Shown piece after piece: positions 55,159-63,234 of a DNA stretch of 64,000 bases. The stretch comes from Spartobacteria bacterium (GTDB taxonomy: Bacteria; Verrucomicrobiota; Verrucomicrobiia; Chthoniobacterales; UBA10450): positions 1-64,000 of the forward strand of contig PNAS01000020.1 of assembly GCA_003169695.1 (NCBI GenBank), given 5' to 3'. Positions within the stretch are counted from its first letter, which is position 1. The number at the start of each line of letters is the position of its first letter. The notes under the pieces are model-generated. The model was not told where the DNA came from and searched no databases. It worked only from the letters and a program-made list of their open reading frames with translations. The translations under genes and the position numbers were made by a program.

Positions 55159-55775
55159 GTTGACTGGGATGGCTGAACTGAATGTCCCGCGAAGAGCCGG
55201 CAGCCGAATACGTGGGTCGTCGTCGTGTTGCCCGGCTTTCCCTCAAGCAGCAAAGCAATCGCGGTGCGTCCCTCATTATCTCCGGCATGTCCGCGCGCAT
55301 CCGTTATTCCCCCATGGAAAAGAAGTTTTCCGTCGCGCGCATACAGCATCACATCGCCCGAAGTAAGCGCACCGAATCGGCGCGCTTCGACTCCAGAATC
55401 GTCGCGCAGCACAGTTACTCCCGGGATGGCTTCGGCGCTGCGCCATAGGTCGGTCTCGACCCAGTTGTCGTCGACATCCGCCGGCTTCGTGAAAATGACG
55501 GTGGTAGCGACGTTCTTCGAGCAGCGCGCCATGAGCAATGCGAGCTCGCCCAGTGTCGCTCGGGTGCAGGGACAATGCGGATGGGCAAACAGAACTAACG
55601 TCGGAAGATTCGCGTTGAGTGGAAGCGTGCTTTGCACCGGCCATCTGCTCAGCGCGGTATTTGTTTCACCGGGTCGGTTTTGGTATCTGAGGAGAGCGAA
55701 CGACCCGAAGAAAATAACAGCAAGCCAGAGCGCGCTGAAAAAGACGACCTTGCCATTAATATTTACCCTATTCAT
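55146..55775 (-). CDS. RedB-like membrane-anchored thiol protein
   Basis: 209 residues from ATG 55775, with GGAG ten bases upstream. One N-terminal transmembrane helix (about 11-29, VVFFSALWLAVIFFGSFALL) is followed by a periplasmic thioredoxin-like domain: LPTLVLFAHPHCPCTRATLG with redox-active C-P-C, then VIFTKPADVDDNW, TDLWRSAEAIPGVTVLRDDS, ARRFGALTSGDVMLYARDGK, and LLFHGGITDARGHAGDNEGR. I recognise this as the RedB family, linked in other bacteria to redox or copper/cytochrome maturation contexts without a proven reaction. The 13-bp overlap with the sensor kinase downstream suggests that it feeds a periplasmic redox signal to that kinase. Confidence 0.78.
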   Translation of the reverse strand: MNRVNINGKVVFFSALWLAVIFFGSFALLRYQNRPGETNTALSRWPVQSTLPLNANLPTLVLFAHPHCPCTRATLGELALLMARCSKNVATTVIFTKPADVDDNWVETDLWRSAEAIPGVTVLRDDSGVEARRFGALTSGDVMLYARDGKLLFHGGITDARGHAGDNEGRTAIALLLEGKPGNTTTTHVFGCRLFAGHSVQPSQSTCPQ

Positions 55776-55797
55776 GTCGTTTAGCTCCAACCCCGAA

Positions 55798-55858
55798 GCC
55801 CTGGCTTTCCCGTTAGTCCAGATGCCGCCACGGACGTCGCAACGACTATCACCAGGGT
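55798..55858 (-). promoter_or_regulatory. compact three-way-junction RNA candidate in the RedB leader
   Basis: Transcribed on the minus strand, 23-83 nt before the RedB start codon. P1 pairs ACCCTGG (55858-55852) with CCAGGGC (55804-55798). Inside are two adjacent hairpins: GTCG-ttg-CGAC (55846-55836) and GTCC/GGAC (55835-55832 with 55819-55816, 12-nt loop). The single-stranded joints are TGATA and TAACGGGAAAG, the purine-rich kind that often forms a ligand pocket. I cannot match it to a known riboswitch class. It may be a regulatory RNA of the RedB-kinase operon. Confidence 0.4.
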
Positions 55859-55860
55859 GC

Positions 55861-55931
55861 CTACTTACCAGCCACCCTTATACCGGCGCGACCCCGGCCA
55901 TTACGCGCTTCGGATCGCGGATACTACGTAG
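55861..55931 (-). repeat. 70-bp element shared with 45121-45190, copy 2
   Basis: On the minus strand it begins CTACGTAGTATCCGCGATCC and continues GAAGCGCGTAATGGCC, then GGGGTCGCGCCGGTATAAGG and GTGGC. The order and spacing of blocks equal the plus-strand copy at 45121-45190. It lies immediately upstream of the three-way-junction candidate and 86 bp before the RedB start. Confidence 0.55.
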
Positions 55932-56000
55932 AGAATCATAAGCCCCAGGCCAGCGCGTGGTTTGCAATCTGACCTCGTGCCGGAGCTGCTCGAGCCGAGA

Positions 56001-56480
56001 TTATTCTGATCTGAACACTTTCAGTGCGATTTCCAACCGCGTCGCTTCCACGCGGTCGTGCTGTTCCACCGCGCGCTTCTCCAGCGTGGCGTAATCCGGG
56101 CCGCGCAGGGGCGGCGCTGTTTCGGATGCAGTTGCCAGGGCGCGCCAGAGTGACTGCTTGCCGTTGATGCCGAGGGCGAGCCCTTCCAGCGCGAGGAAGA
56201 GTCCCATCTCCCCTTCCCGCGTTTCGCTCAGTTGAATCTTTGCGCGCGAAAGTTTCTCGACGATCCAGGCCCCGGCTTTTCGCACGGCGCTTTCCTTCTC
56301 CCCCAGCTTTGCGATCAACTCTTTGAGAATTTCCTGATCCGCATCGATTTCGTTGCGCAGATCTCTGAAGAATCGTTCGAGTGGTTTCGTCTGGTAGATG
56401 TCAATCAGGCGATCCAGTAACTCCAGCGCGCCGACGGAGCCCGCGAGGTGATCGTTCAGATAACTGCTCAAGTCTTCCAT
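56001..56480 (-). CDS. small all-helical protein, ferritin-like/DUF892-like pattern, unassigned
   Basis: 159 residues, no signal peptide. Four to five amphipathic helices: LSSYLNDHLAGSVGALELLD, ERFFRDLRNEIDADQEILKE, LSRAKIQLSETREGEMGLFL, and DYATLEKRAVEQHDRVEATR. The Asp/Glu/His spacing in helices 1, 2 and 4 recalls ferritin-like four-helix bundles (DUF892/YciF type), but a clean metal-binding ExxH pair is not seen. I therefore leave the function open. It lies upstream of the RedB gene on the same strand and divergent from the copper ATPase gene by 113 bp. Confidence 0.6.
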   Translation of the reverse strand: MEDLSSYLNDHLAGSVGALELLDRLIDIYQTKPLERFFRDLRNEIDADQEILKELIAKLGEKESAVRKAGAWIVEKLSRAKIQLSETREGEMGLFLALEGLALGINGKQSLWRALATASETAPPLRGPDYATLEKRAVEQHDRVEATRLEIALKVFRSE

Positions 56481-56593
56481 GGTGTGTTTGCGTTCCTTCG
56501 ATTCCCCGTCTCTTTTGGTGCTGCAGGAATGCTTCCTTCCCGATTAAATATAATCAGCGCACTCAAAACGTCGCACAATCTTAAGCAACTCCC

Positions 56594-58918
56594 TTGGAAA
56601 CATTTCACGATCCAGTCTGCGGCATGGAGGTGGATGTGGGGTCCGCCGCGGGGAAGAGCAGTTATGCGGGACAGGTGTACTACTTCTGCTCTTCCTCTTG
56701 TCACTCAAAGTTTAACGCCCATCCTGAAAAATTCATCGAAGGGGAGAACGCCGGCTCTCGCCAAACAGTCGCGCCGGAGAAAAATTCCCCGAAGCAGGAA
56801 CTTCACCTCGGGGCGATCTACACCTGCCCTATGCACCCGGAGATCGAGCGCGATAAGCCGGGGGATTGCCCGATTTGTGGAATGGCCTTGGAGCTCAAGA
56901 CGATTTCAGCCCCGACCACGGAAGATAATTCTGAACTGATCGACATGACCCGCCGTTTCTGGATTGGAGCGACGCTGACCTTGCCGGTGTTCTTGCTGGC
57001 CATGTCTCATGTTCTTCCTCACGCGCCCTCTTGGCTCTCGGACGACGTGTCGCGCTGGATTCAATTTGTTCTCAGCACGCCTATCGTTCTCTGGGCTGGG
57101 TGGCCGTTTTTCAAACGCGGCTGGCGTTCGGTTCAGAGCCGCAATTTAAACATGTTCACGCTCATCGCGATAGGTGTCGGCGTGGCCTACCTCTACAGCG
57201 CGATCGTCATGCTATTTCCGGACGTCTTTCCGGCGTCGCTTGCGCATCAAGGAAAGGTCGGGATCTATTTTGAAGCGGCCGCGATGATAACCGTCCTCGT
57301 CCTGCTTGGTCAGATGCTTGAGCTTCGCGCACGTAGCCGGACAGGAAGCGCGATCCGGAGCCTACTAAATCTTGCGCCCTCTACAGCCCGGCTCGTACTG
57401 AATGACGAGGAACGAGACGTTCCGCTGGGCGATGTGAAAGGCGGCGATCATCTCCGCGTGCGGCCCGGCGAAAAGGTCCCGGTGGATGGGAGCGTTATCG
57501 AAGGCCGGACAACAATCGATGAGTCGATGCTTACGGGCGAAGCCCTGCCGGTTGAGAAAGGTCCAGGTGACAAAGTGATCGGCGGCACGCTCAATAATAC
57601 CGGCAGCTTTGTCATGATGGCTGAGCGAGTTGGAAGGGAGACCGTCCTGGCGCAGATCGTGCAGATGGTTTCCGAAGCGCAACGCAGTCGCGCGCCGATT
57701 CAGCGGCTCGCCGACAAGGTCTCGGGTTACTTTGTGCCAGCTGTTCTACTGGCAGCGTTGGCAACTTTTGTCGTATGGGCTTGGATCGGTCCCGAGCCAC
57801 GCCTGGCGCACGCCATCGTGAATGCAGTTGCGGTGCTGATCATCGCTTGCCCGTGTGCTCTCGGCCTGGCCACCCCGATGTCCATTATGGTCGGAGTTGG
57901 CCGCGGCGCTCAGGCGGGCGTTCTCATAAAAAACGCCGCAGCAATCGAGGTATTGGAAAAGGTGACGACCCTCGTCCTGGATAAGACCGGCACGCTCACT
58001 GAGGGCAAACCACGAGTAACTAGGATCATTACCGCCGGCTGGATAAGCGAAGACGATCTTCTCGCCGCGGCGGCGACTGCTGAGCAACAGAGCGAACACC
58101 CGTTGGCCTCGGCAATCCTGGCAGGAGCGAAGGATAGGAATCTCCCTCTCGGAAAACTTACCAGCTTTTTATCAACCACTGGTGGCGGAGTAACTGCCAT
58201 GGCTGCGCCGGGAAGAATTCTTGTCGGCCGACCAGCTTTCCTCCGCGAGAACGGAATCTCCGGACTCGAAGCTTTGGAAGGAAAGGCCCCACCTCTCCAG
58301 GAGGAAGGTCAGACCGTGATCTTCGTTGCCGTTAATAACCGTGCCGCCGGAATCCTGGCAGTGGCCGATCCGATAAAGGAGTCGACCCCTGGAGCGTTGC
58401 GAGAACTGCACCGCATGGGGTTGAAAGTGATCATGCTCACGGGCGACAACGAGCGCACTGCGCAGGCGGTCGCAAAGACATTGGGAATCGACCAGGTTGA
58501 AGCGGGCGTCGCGCCCAGGGAGAAACATGAAAGGGTCAAACAGCTGCGAGAACTTTCCGTGGTCGCAATGGCCGGGGATGGAATCAACGACGCGCCGGCT
58601 CTCGCGGCGGCGGACGTTGGGATCGCAATGGGCACTGGGACTGATGTGGCAATCGAAAGCGCCGGCATCACGCTCGTCAAAGGTGACCTTGGCGGAATCG
58701 TTAAGGCGATTCATTTGAGCAAGGCAGTAATGCGCAACATTCGTCAGAACCTTTTCTTCGCCTTTGTCTACAACGCCCTTGGAATCCCCATCGCCGCCGG
58801 TTTGCTTTACCCGTTTTTCGACCTGTTGCTCAGTCCGATCATAGCGGGCGCAGCGATGAGTCTTAGCTCGGTCTCAGTGATCGCCAATGCACTGCGACTG
58901 CGCACCCTGCAGCTGTAG
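56594..58918 (+). CDS. copper-translocating P1B-type ATPase with YHS and metal-binding N-terminus
   Basis: 774 residues. The only possible start is TTG 56594 (an in-frame stop lies just upstream). N-terminus: a YHS domain ([26 protein letters not shown]) and a heavy-metal-binding domain ([20 protein letters not shown] then GM). The P1B core then follows with eight helices, the ion channel CPC motif (C419, C421 in [14 protein letters not shown]), phosphorylation site D463 in [18 protein letters not shown] (HP locus), and [11 protein letters not shown]. The final NxxYN/MSxSS helices ([32 protein letters not shown]) are of the CopA type, exporting Cu(I). The stop codon lies inside the repeat at 58914-58973. 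Confidence 0.94.
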   Translation: METFHDPVCGMEVDVGSAAGKSSYAGQVYYFCSSSCHSKFNAHPEKFIEGENAGSRQTVAPEKNSPKQELHLGAIYTCPMHPEIERDKPGDCPICGMALELKTISAPTTEDNSELIDMTRRFWIGATLTLPVFLLAMSHVLPHAPSWLSDDVSRWIQFVLSTPIVLWAGWPFFKRGWRSVQSRNLNMFTLIAIGVGVAYLYSAIVMLFPDVFPASLAHQGKVGIYFEAAAMITVLVLLGQMLELRARSRTGSAIRSLLNLAPSTARLVLNDEERDVPLGDVKGGDHLRVRPGEKVPVDGSVIEGRTTIDESMLTGEALPVEKGPGDKVIGGTLNNTGSFVMMAERVGRETVLAQIVQMVSEAQRSRAPIQRLADKVSGYFVPAVLLAALATFVVWAWIGPEPRLAHAIVNAVAVLIIACPCALGLATPMSIMVGVGRGAQAGVLIKNAAAIEVLEKVTTLVLDKTGTLTEGKPRVTRIITAGWISEDDLLAAAATAEQQSEHPLASAILAGAKDRNLPLGKLTSFLSTTGGGVTAMAAPGRILVGRPAFLRENGISGLEALEGKAPPLQEEGQTVIFVAVNNRAAGILAVADPIKESTPGALRELHRMGLKVIMLTGDNERTAQAVAKTLGIDQVEAGVAPREKHERVKQLRELSVVAMAGDGINDAPALAAADVGIAMGTGTDVAIESAGITLVKGDLGGIVKAIHLSKAVMRNIRQNLFFAFVYNALGIPIAAGLLYPFFDLLLSPIIAGAAMSLSSVSVIANALRLRTLQL

Positions 58919-58973
58919 GGCGTCTGTGTCAGACGCCTCCCCGGCGATTGGCGTTTCACAGAAACGCCCTACA
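58914..58973. repeat. 60-bp palindromic (REP-like) element, copy 2
   Basis: Same plan as 76-134: terminal TGTAGGGCG / CGCCCTACA and two internal hairpins GGCGTCTG-tgt-CAGACGCC and GGCGTTTC-aca-GAAACGCC, the central spacer being different and one base longer. Bases 58916-58918 are the TAG stop of the copper ATPase gene, exactly as the other copy supplies a TAG to its neighbour. Confidence 0.85.
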
Positions 58974-59041
58974 AATCCATCTTGAAACCGCTTCACCAAA
59001 AAACGTTGAACGACGCTCGCTTGCTGACTAGGCTGACCCCC

Positions 59042-59413
59042 ATGCGCGTCCTCAGCCGTTTCTTCGTGATCTTCGCGCTCTGCTCTGCCATCGGTCTTCC
59101 CTGGTGCGCTCTCCAATCCATCGCCTGGACATCGATGGTGATCGAATATTCAAAAGATGCGCCATTCAAGGAAGCGCTTGCGAAAACCTTCGACGGACGG
59201 CATCCATGCTCGCTCTGCCACGCAATACAAACCGGCAAGAAATCCGAACAGAAAGACAACGTTCGGGTCGTTACGAAAATCGATTTCTATTGTGCGGCTT
59301 CCGCGAACCCGCGCATACACGAATTTCTACCTTTCGATTACCCGGCTACCGCCGCCCCGCTCATCACTCGCGCCGATTCTCCCCTTACTCCTCCACCACG
59401 ACTCGCGGCCTAA
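59042..59413 (+). CDS. small secreted CxxC protein next to copper ATPase
   Basis: 123 residues from ATG 59042. The signal or anchor is MRVLSRFFVIFALCSAIGLP. The conserved-looking block KTFDGRHPCSLCHAIQTGKK carries a CxxCH motif (too isolated to claim haem c binding) and is followed by charged KSEQ and a Pro-rich tail. I recall similar short proteins in copper or metal-resistance neighbourhoods of Verrucomicrobia, but no function is known. It is 123 bp after the ATPase gene and 117 bp before the barrel gene, all in the same direction, so a copper-handling set is plausible. Confidence 0.65.
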   Translation: MRVLSRFFVIFALCSAIGLPWCALQSIAWTSMVIEYSKDAPFKEALAKTFDGRHPCSLCHAIQTGKKSEQKDNVRVVTKIDFYCAASANPRIHEFLPFDYPATAAPLITRADSPLTPPPRLAA

Positions 59414-59530
59414 CCGCGAACGCGAACAGGAGACTACGCCGTGCGTGTGCACGACCCGCAGTCTCTCCGCATTCTCGTCCCGGAATTGCCGCCCGAAACG
59501 GGCCGGCAATTCCCAATACGGAGGAATTCC

Positions 59531-60607
59531 ATGCACAAGTTTACCTTTACCATTCTGTTCATCATCACTCTCGGCACCGCGCCACTTGCTCGCGGTTGCG
59601 ATCTTTGCGGCTGCTACACGCCGCAGCTCGAAGCATTACCCCAGACGACGGCCGATGTCGCATTCGGTCAGCCCACAGGCGCGACCACAACATCAGGTCG
59701 ATCCTGGATGACTGGCCTCTATGGCGCGGTCGGAGAACAATTCACTTACTTCGGCACCGTTTTGGTGGACGGACACGAAGTCGCCAACCCCACCGGTCAG
59801 CACGAGGACAGCTCGATCACGCAGCTCGTCGCCGGCTATACCTTCAACAGCCGCTTCGCGCTTCAGTTGAACGTGCCGCTTATCTACCGCTCCTTTGAGC
59901 GGCCTGAAGGGTTCGCGATCGATCGCGGGACCGAGTCCGGCCTGGGCGATATCTCGCTTCTGGCAAAATTCGTCGCCTATCACACCGAGATGGGCGGCCG
60001 GCGCCCACTAAACTTCGACGACTCGAAATTGCCGAAGCTGGAGACACCGGATCCTGACTTTACGTTCTCCGCGCTTCTGCTCGCCGGAATAAAATTTCCC
60101 ACCGGCGACAGCAGCCGGATCAAGGAAGAGTTCAACGAGGTCGAGATTCCCGGTGCGCCGGTGAGTGGGATCCACGGACACGATCTTACTCTGGGCACTG
60201 GCTCCTACGATGGAATCTTCGGCGTCCAAACTTCCTTGCGCTACAAGAACTTCTTCTTCCAAGGCGACGTGCAATTCACGCTGCGCGGGGACGGCCTTCA
60301 CCAATATCACTTCGCAAACGACCTCTCCTGGGGTGGCGGACCCGGCTACTACTTCATTCGGCGGCGCGACACGGTCCTGGGCCTGCAATTCGTCGTCTCA
60401 GGCGAGCATAAGGACGTCGATCGCTTTCGCGGCGAGCCCGCGGAAGACACAGGCATCACCTCCGTCTTTGTCGGTCCCCGCCTAATCGCGTCCGTTGGGA
60501 AGATTAGCGCGGAGATCGCGGTAGACCTGCCGGTCTCGATCGACAACACGGCGCTCCAGGTTGTCCCCGACTACCGAATTCGTGGCGGAATCGCGATCCG
60601 CTTTTAA
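59531..60607 (+). CDS. outer-membrane beta-barrel protein with N-terminal CDLCGC motif
   Basis: 358 residues from ATG 59531, with GGAGG upstream. The signal peptide is MHKFTFTILFIITLGTAPLA, and mature RGCDLCGCYTPQLE carries a CxxCxC cluster that could bind a soft metal. The rest is beta-rich with alternating hydrophobic strands (QLVAGYTFNSRFALQLNVPL, FTFSALLLAGIKFPTGD, LGLQFVVSGEHKDVDRFRGE) and ends in aromatic IRGGIAIRF, typical of an outer-membrane barrel inserted by BAM. Its position after the copper ATPase and the CxxC protein suggests a role in metal transport or sensing. The family is unnamed to me. Confidence 0.75.
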   Translation: MHKFTFTILFIITLGTAPLARGCDLCGCYTPQLEALPQTTADVAFGQPTGATTTSGRSWMTGLYGAVGEQFTYFGTVLVDGHEVANPTGQHEDSSITQLVAGYTFNSRFALQLNVPLIYRSFERPEGFAIDRGTESGLGDISLLAKFVAYHTEMGGRRPLNFDDSKLPKLETPDPDFTFSALLLAGIKFPTGDSSRIKEEFNEVEIPGAPVSGIHGHDLTLGTGSYDGIFGVQTSLRYKNFFFQGDVQFTLRGDGLHQYHFANDLSWGGGPGYYFIRRRDTVLGLQFVVSGEHKDVDRFRGEPAEDTGITSVFVGPRLIASVGKISAEIAVDLPVSIDNTALQVVPDYRIRGGIAIRF

Positions 60608-61134
60608 GCGCCGCCTACCCTAGTAACTCCTCCACCAGCGAATCGCCTCTCGCAGTCAATCGGACAATTTGGCGTTGCCACCCGACTTGCCAGCTGAAAC
60701 ACTCCTCGACATGCAGCCTTTTAGATTATTTCCTCCTGGGTTGGGCAAGAAATAGACACACCATGTGCGTCTTATTTTACGCCCTTTGTCCGTATACTCC
60801 TTGTTAGGCTCCTACCCACGCCCACGGCTTTGATCATTCCATCTCCATACAAGAACTATCCAAAAGGTTACGAGATTCTCGAAACGTTCTTGAAGTCGAA
60901 GAACAAACGTCGCCCATCAAAAGGCGAAAGAGGCCGGAAAGGAGCCTATTCAGACAATCGAACATGACGAGATTCTCAGCTTATTGGCAGATAATAACAT
61001 CGGAATCAATCAAGAACCAGTCCGATACTATCAAGTAGATGAGTCGCAATATGACTTTCTTCGGAAGAAAAGGCCCTAAACCATGCGATGCAGCTCCGAA
61101 AGCTTTTGGAGCTGAGGTTGTTCTCCTTAGATCA
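60608..61134. other. 527-bp spacer with a short direct repeat and coding remnants
   Basis: Less GC-rich than the flanks. 60681-60716 (core ACTCCTCGACATGCAG at 60701-60716) is repeated imperfectly at 63252-63286. Between about 60841 and 61079, codon-like text appears in two frames: SIQELSKRLRDSRNVLEVEE up to about 60925, then EPIQTIEHDEILSLLADNNI and QEPVRYYQVDESQYDFLRKK up to TAA 61077-61079. Neither has a good start, so this may be a frameshifted small gene. Promoter elements of the next gene are not recognisable. Confidence 0.4.
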
Positions 61135-62118
61135 ATGAACGGCCGCCTCCTGGCAGCCTTGGCGTGCGTCTGCATTCTGACTTGCCGTGCCTCGGCCGAC
61201 CTTCCCCTCGGCAGCACGAAGGTCCATTTCGCGTCTCAAAGCGAGGGCAGGCAGATGCTTGTCGCGAAGGATGATTTTATCCACCGTTTGAGTCCGTTCG
61301 ATCGTTCTGCGCGGATGAAGACCGATAAGGCAGTTTCGGAAGCTGAACTTTTGGAGTTTATCGGAAGAAATATTGTCGATTGGACGAAAGACGAGATGCA
61401 GACGGTGCAGGCTGCCATCGAGGCCATTCAGCCGCTCCTTCGCGATCTGCCGCTTTCGTTGCCTCCGACCGTTCAGTTGATCAAAACCACCGGAGCGGAA
61501 GAAGGAAATGCGGCCTACACGCGGGCCACAGCTATCGTGCTTCCAAAGAGCGCATTGGGCAAAAGCCAGGAGGATCTGCAAAAACTCATCTGCCATGAGC
61601 TGTTTCATATCCTATCCCGCCAGAATCCCGAGCTGCGAGAAAGACTGTACGGAATTATCGGCTTTACCAAATGCAATGAGATAAAGTTTTCTCCCGAACT
61701 CGAACGCCGCACAATTACAAATCCCGACGCACCGCGAAACGACCATTTCATCCGGCTGCAAATACACAGCCACGAAGCTCTTGCTGTCCCAATCCTACTC
61801 TCCAGCGCCGAGACGTACGACGTTAAGCGCGGAGGCGCGTTTTTTGAATACCTCCAATTCCAGTTCTTGGTGGTGGAAAAGAGCCGTGGCTCTCAGACCT
61901 TTAAGCCCGCATACGAGGGTTCATCGCCAAAGCTTGTTCGTATGGAACACGTCTCGGGGTTCATGGAGCAGGTAGGACGAAACACGGACTACATCATTCA
62001 CCCGGAAGAGATTCTGGCGGATAACTTCGCCCTCCTGGTTTTGAATGAGCACAACGTAGTTTCGCCGGCAATTCTACAAAAGATGAGGGAACTTTTGCTG
62101 CGAAAGGCAACCCCCTAA
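61135..62118 (+). CDS. secreted zincin-type metallopeptidase, uncharacterised
   Basis: 327 residues from ATG 61135. The signal peptide is MNGRLLAALACVCILTCRAS, with cleavage near ASA. The middle contains the zinc motif LICHELFHILSRQNP (HExxH), and about 140 residues later HPEEILADNFALLVL, whose Glu is a good candidate third ligand as in gluzincins. In between are beta-rich stretches and YTRATAIVLPKSALGK. I do not recognise a named family. The arrangement suggests a single-domain secreted peptidase. It lies at the left of a patchier region with lower GC, and DUF1801 follows after 13 bp. Confidence 0.7.
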   Translation: MNGRLLAALACVCILTCRASADLPLGSTKVHFASQSEGRQMLVAKDDFIHRLSPFDRSARMKTDKAVSEAELLEFIGRNIVDWTKDEMQTVQAAIEAIQPLLRDLPLSLPPTVQLIKTTGAEEGNAAYTRATAIVLPKSALGKSQEDLQKLICHELFHILSRQNPELRERLYGIIGFTKCNEIKFSPELERRTITNPDAPRNDHFIRLQIHSHEALAVPILLSSAETYDVKRGGAFFEYLQFQFLVVEKSRGSQTFKPAYEGSSPKLVRMEHVSGFMEQVGRNTDYIIHPEEILADNFALLVLNEHNVVSPAILQKMRELLLRKATP

Positions 62119-62131
62119 CCATCTAGCCCAT

Positions 62132-62620
62132 ATGAGTAAAGAACAAACAAAAGACTTACTTAGATTTCTGAAACCGTTTCCAGACGACGTCACGGAACGG
62201 GCTTTATGGTTACGAGAGTTCGTTTGGAACCTATACCCAGAAAGCAACGAACTCATTTACGACAACTATAATGCTTTGGCATTTGGTTGGTCTCCCACTG
62301 ATAGACTCGGACACACCTTTTGTTCCATTGCGGCTGGGCGGAGCTCCAACAATGTTCATTTTGGCTTTTACTGGGGCTCTCAAATCGCCGATCCTAAGAA
62401 TATCCTACTTGGGGAAGGAAACCAGTACAGATATATCCTTGTTAAGAACAAGGATGACTTTCCAAAGACTTACATCAAGAAGCTGTTAAAGGAAGCCTAT
62501 GCCAACTCACTGGCAAAGGTGAAAAACAAGAAGCAACTTATGCATGGCGCAACAATCATCAAATCCATTTCAGCGGTCAAGAGGCCCTCCAAGCGTGTTA
62601 CGGCAAAGAAGAAACGATAA
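62132..62620 (+). CDS. DUF1801 family protein
   Basis: 162 residues. The order of elements is that of DUF1801/YdhG: an N-terminal helix, LREFVWNLYPESNELIYDNY and NALAFGWSPTDR, then FCSIAAGRSSNNVHFGFYWG, LLGEGNQYRYILVKNKDDFP, and a C-terminal basic helix. These small cytoplasmic proteins share the iron-chaperone-like (frataxin-like) fold, but the molecular role is not settled. The base composition is clearly more A/T-rich than in the flanking chromosome, as is its basic tail KRPSKRVTAKKKR. It starts 13 bp after the peptidase gene and may be cotranscribed. Confidence 0.78.
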   Translation: MSKEQTKDLLRFLKPFPDDVTERALWLREFVWNLYPESNELIYDNYNALAFGWSPTDRLGHTFCSIAAGRSSNNVHFGFYWGSQIADPKNILLGEGNQYRYILVKNKDDFPKTYIKKLLKEAYANSLAKVKNKKQLMHGATIIKSISAVKRPSKRVTAKKKR

Positions 62621-62732
62621 CTTCTTACGACGCTGCGCCTCCGGATGCAGTTGACGTTGGTTTTCCGCCTCGATGCTGTGCTGCTCCGTTCTGCCTCTTC
62701 TTTCTCGTCGGCCCCCTCTGCCTCGTTGGCTT

Positions 62733-62869
62733 GGAAACTCTGTTTCCCTCCCGGAGACCTCGAAACAGAGTTTCGCCGTCAGGTGCGTTCCCAAATAGAG
62801 TTTGGGAACGAGGAACGGGAAATTGCTAGACAGGAAGCTTTTCTCTAGCTAGGTCTCCTTTCTGTCTAG
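62733..62869. repeat. cluster of four consecutive perfect inverted repeats
   Basis: In 137 bp: GGAAAC-tct-GTTTCC (62733-62747), CGAAAC-aga-GTTTCG (62761-62775), CGTTCCCAAA-tagag-TTTGGGAACG (62786-62810), and CTAGACAG ... CTGTCTAG (62826-62833 with 62862-62869). The first two stems are related to each other (GAAAC/GTTTC). There is no reading frame of note. It could be a mosaic of short palindromic elements or a structured RNA. Confidence 0.65.
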
Positions 62870-62904
62870 GATGTGTTGGGCGGCTATTTTCTACTTCCAC
62901 TTCT

Positions 62905-63234
62905 ATGGCTGTGAGCTTCAACAAAGTGCGCCAACTCGCCCTGGCTTTGCCCAACGTCTCGGAAGGCCGGGTCTATGGCGGTCCCTTCTTACACGTCGGC
63001 CGCAAGTTTTTGGGCCGTCTACGCGAGGACGGCGAGACGCTAGTGCTCAAGATCGACCTCGCCGAGCGCGCCCGGATGCTCGAAAAGGCCCCGGATGCGT
63101 TCTTTCTCACGGACCACTACCGGGCTTATCCCTACGTGCTCGTCAATCTATTGGCGGTCGAATCGGCGGTCTTGCGCCGTCTTATCGAGCACGCGTGGCG
63201 CATGGTAGCTTCCAAGCGAACGATTTCAGCATAA
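62905..63234 (+). CDS. MmcQ/YjbR family protein
   Basis: 109 residues. The signature is the start FNKVRQLALALPNVSEGRVY, the strand FLHVGRKFLGRLREDGETLV, LKIDLAERARMLEKAPDAFF, the conserved YRAYPYVLVNLLAV and the C-terminal helix LRRLIEHAWRMVASK. It matches the MmcQ/YjbR fold, small double-wing proteins of unknown, possibly DNA-binding, function. The length is normal for the family. It is monocistronic, and an imperfect copy of the 36-bp direct repeat follows 18 bp after the stop. Confidence 0.82.
   Translation: MAVSFNKVRQLALALPNVSEGRVYGGPFLHVGRKFLGRLREDGETLVLKIDLAERARMLEKAPDAFFLTDHYRAYPYVLVNLLAVESAVLRRLIEHAWRMVASKRTISA

Noticed and set aside
59195..59225. CxxCH in the small secreted protein as a cytochrome c haem site
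   Set aside because: A single motif with no distal Met/His ligand context and a very short chain; left as a thiol or metal motif.
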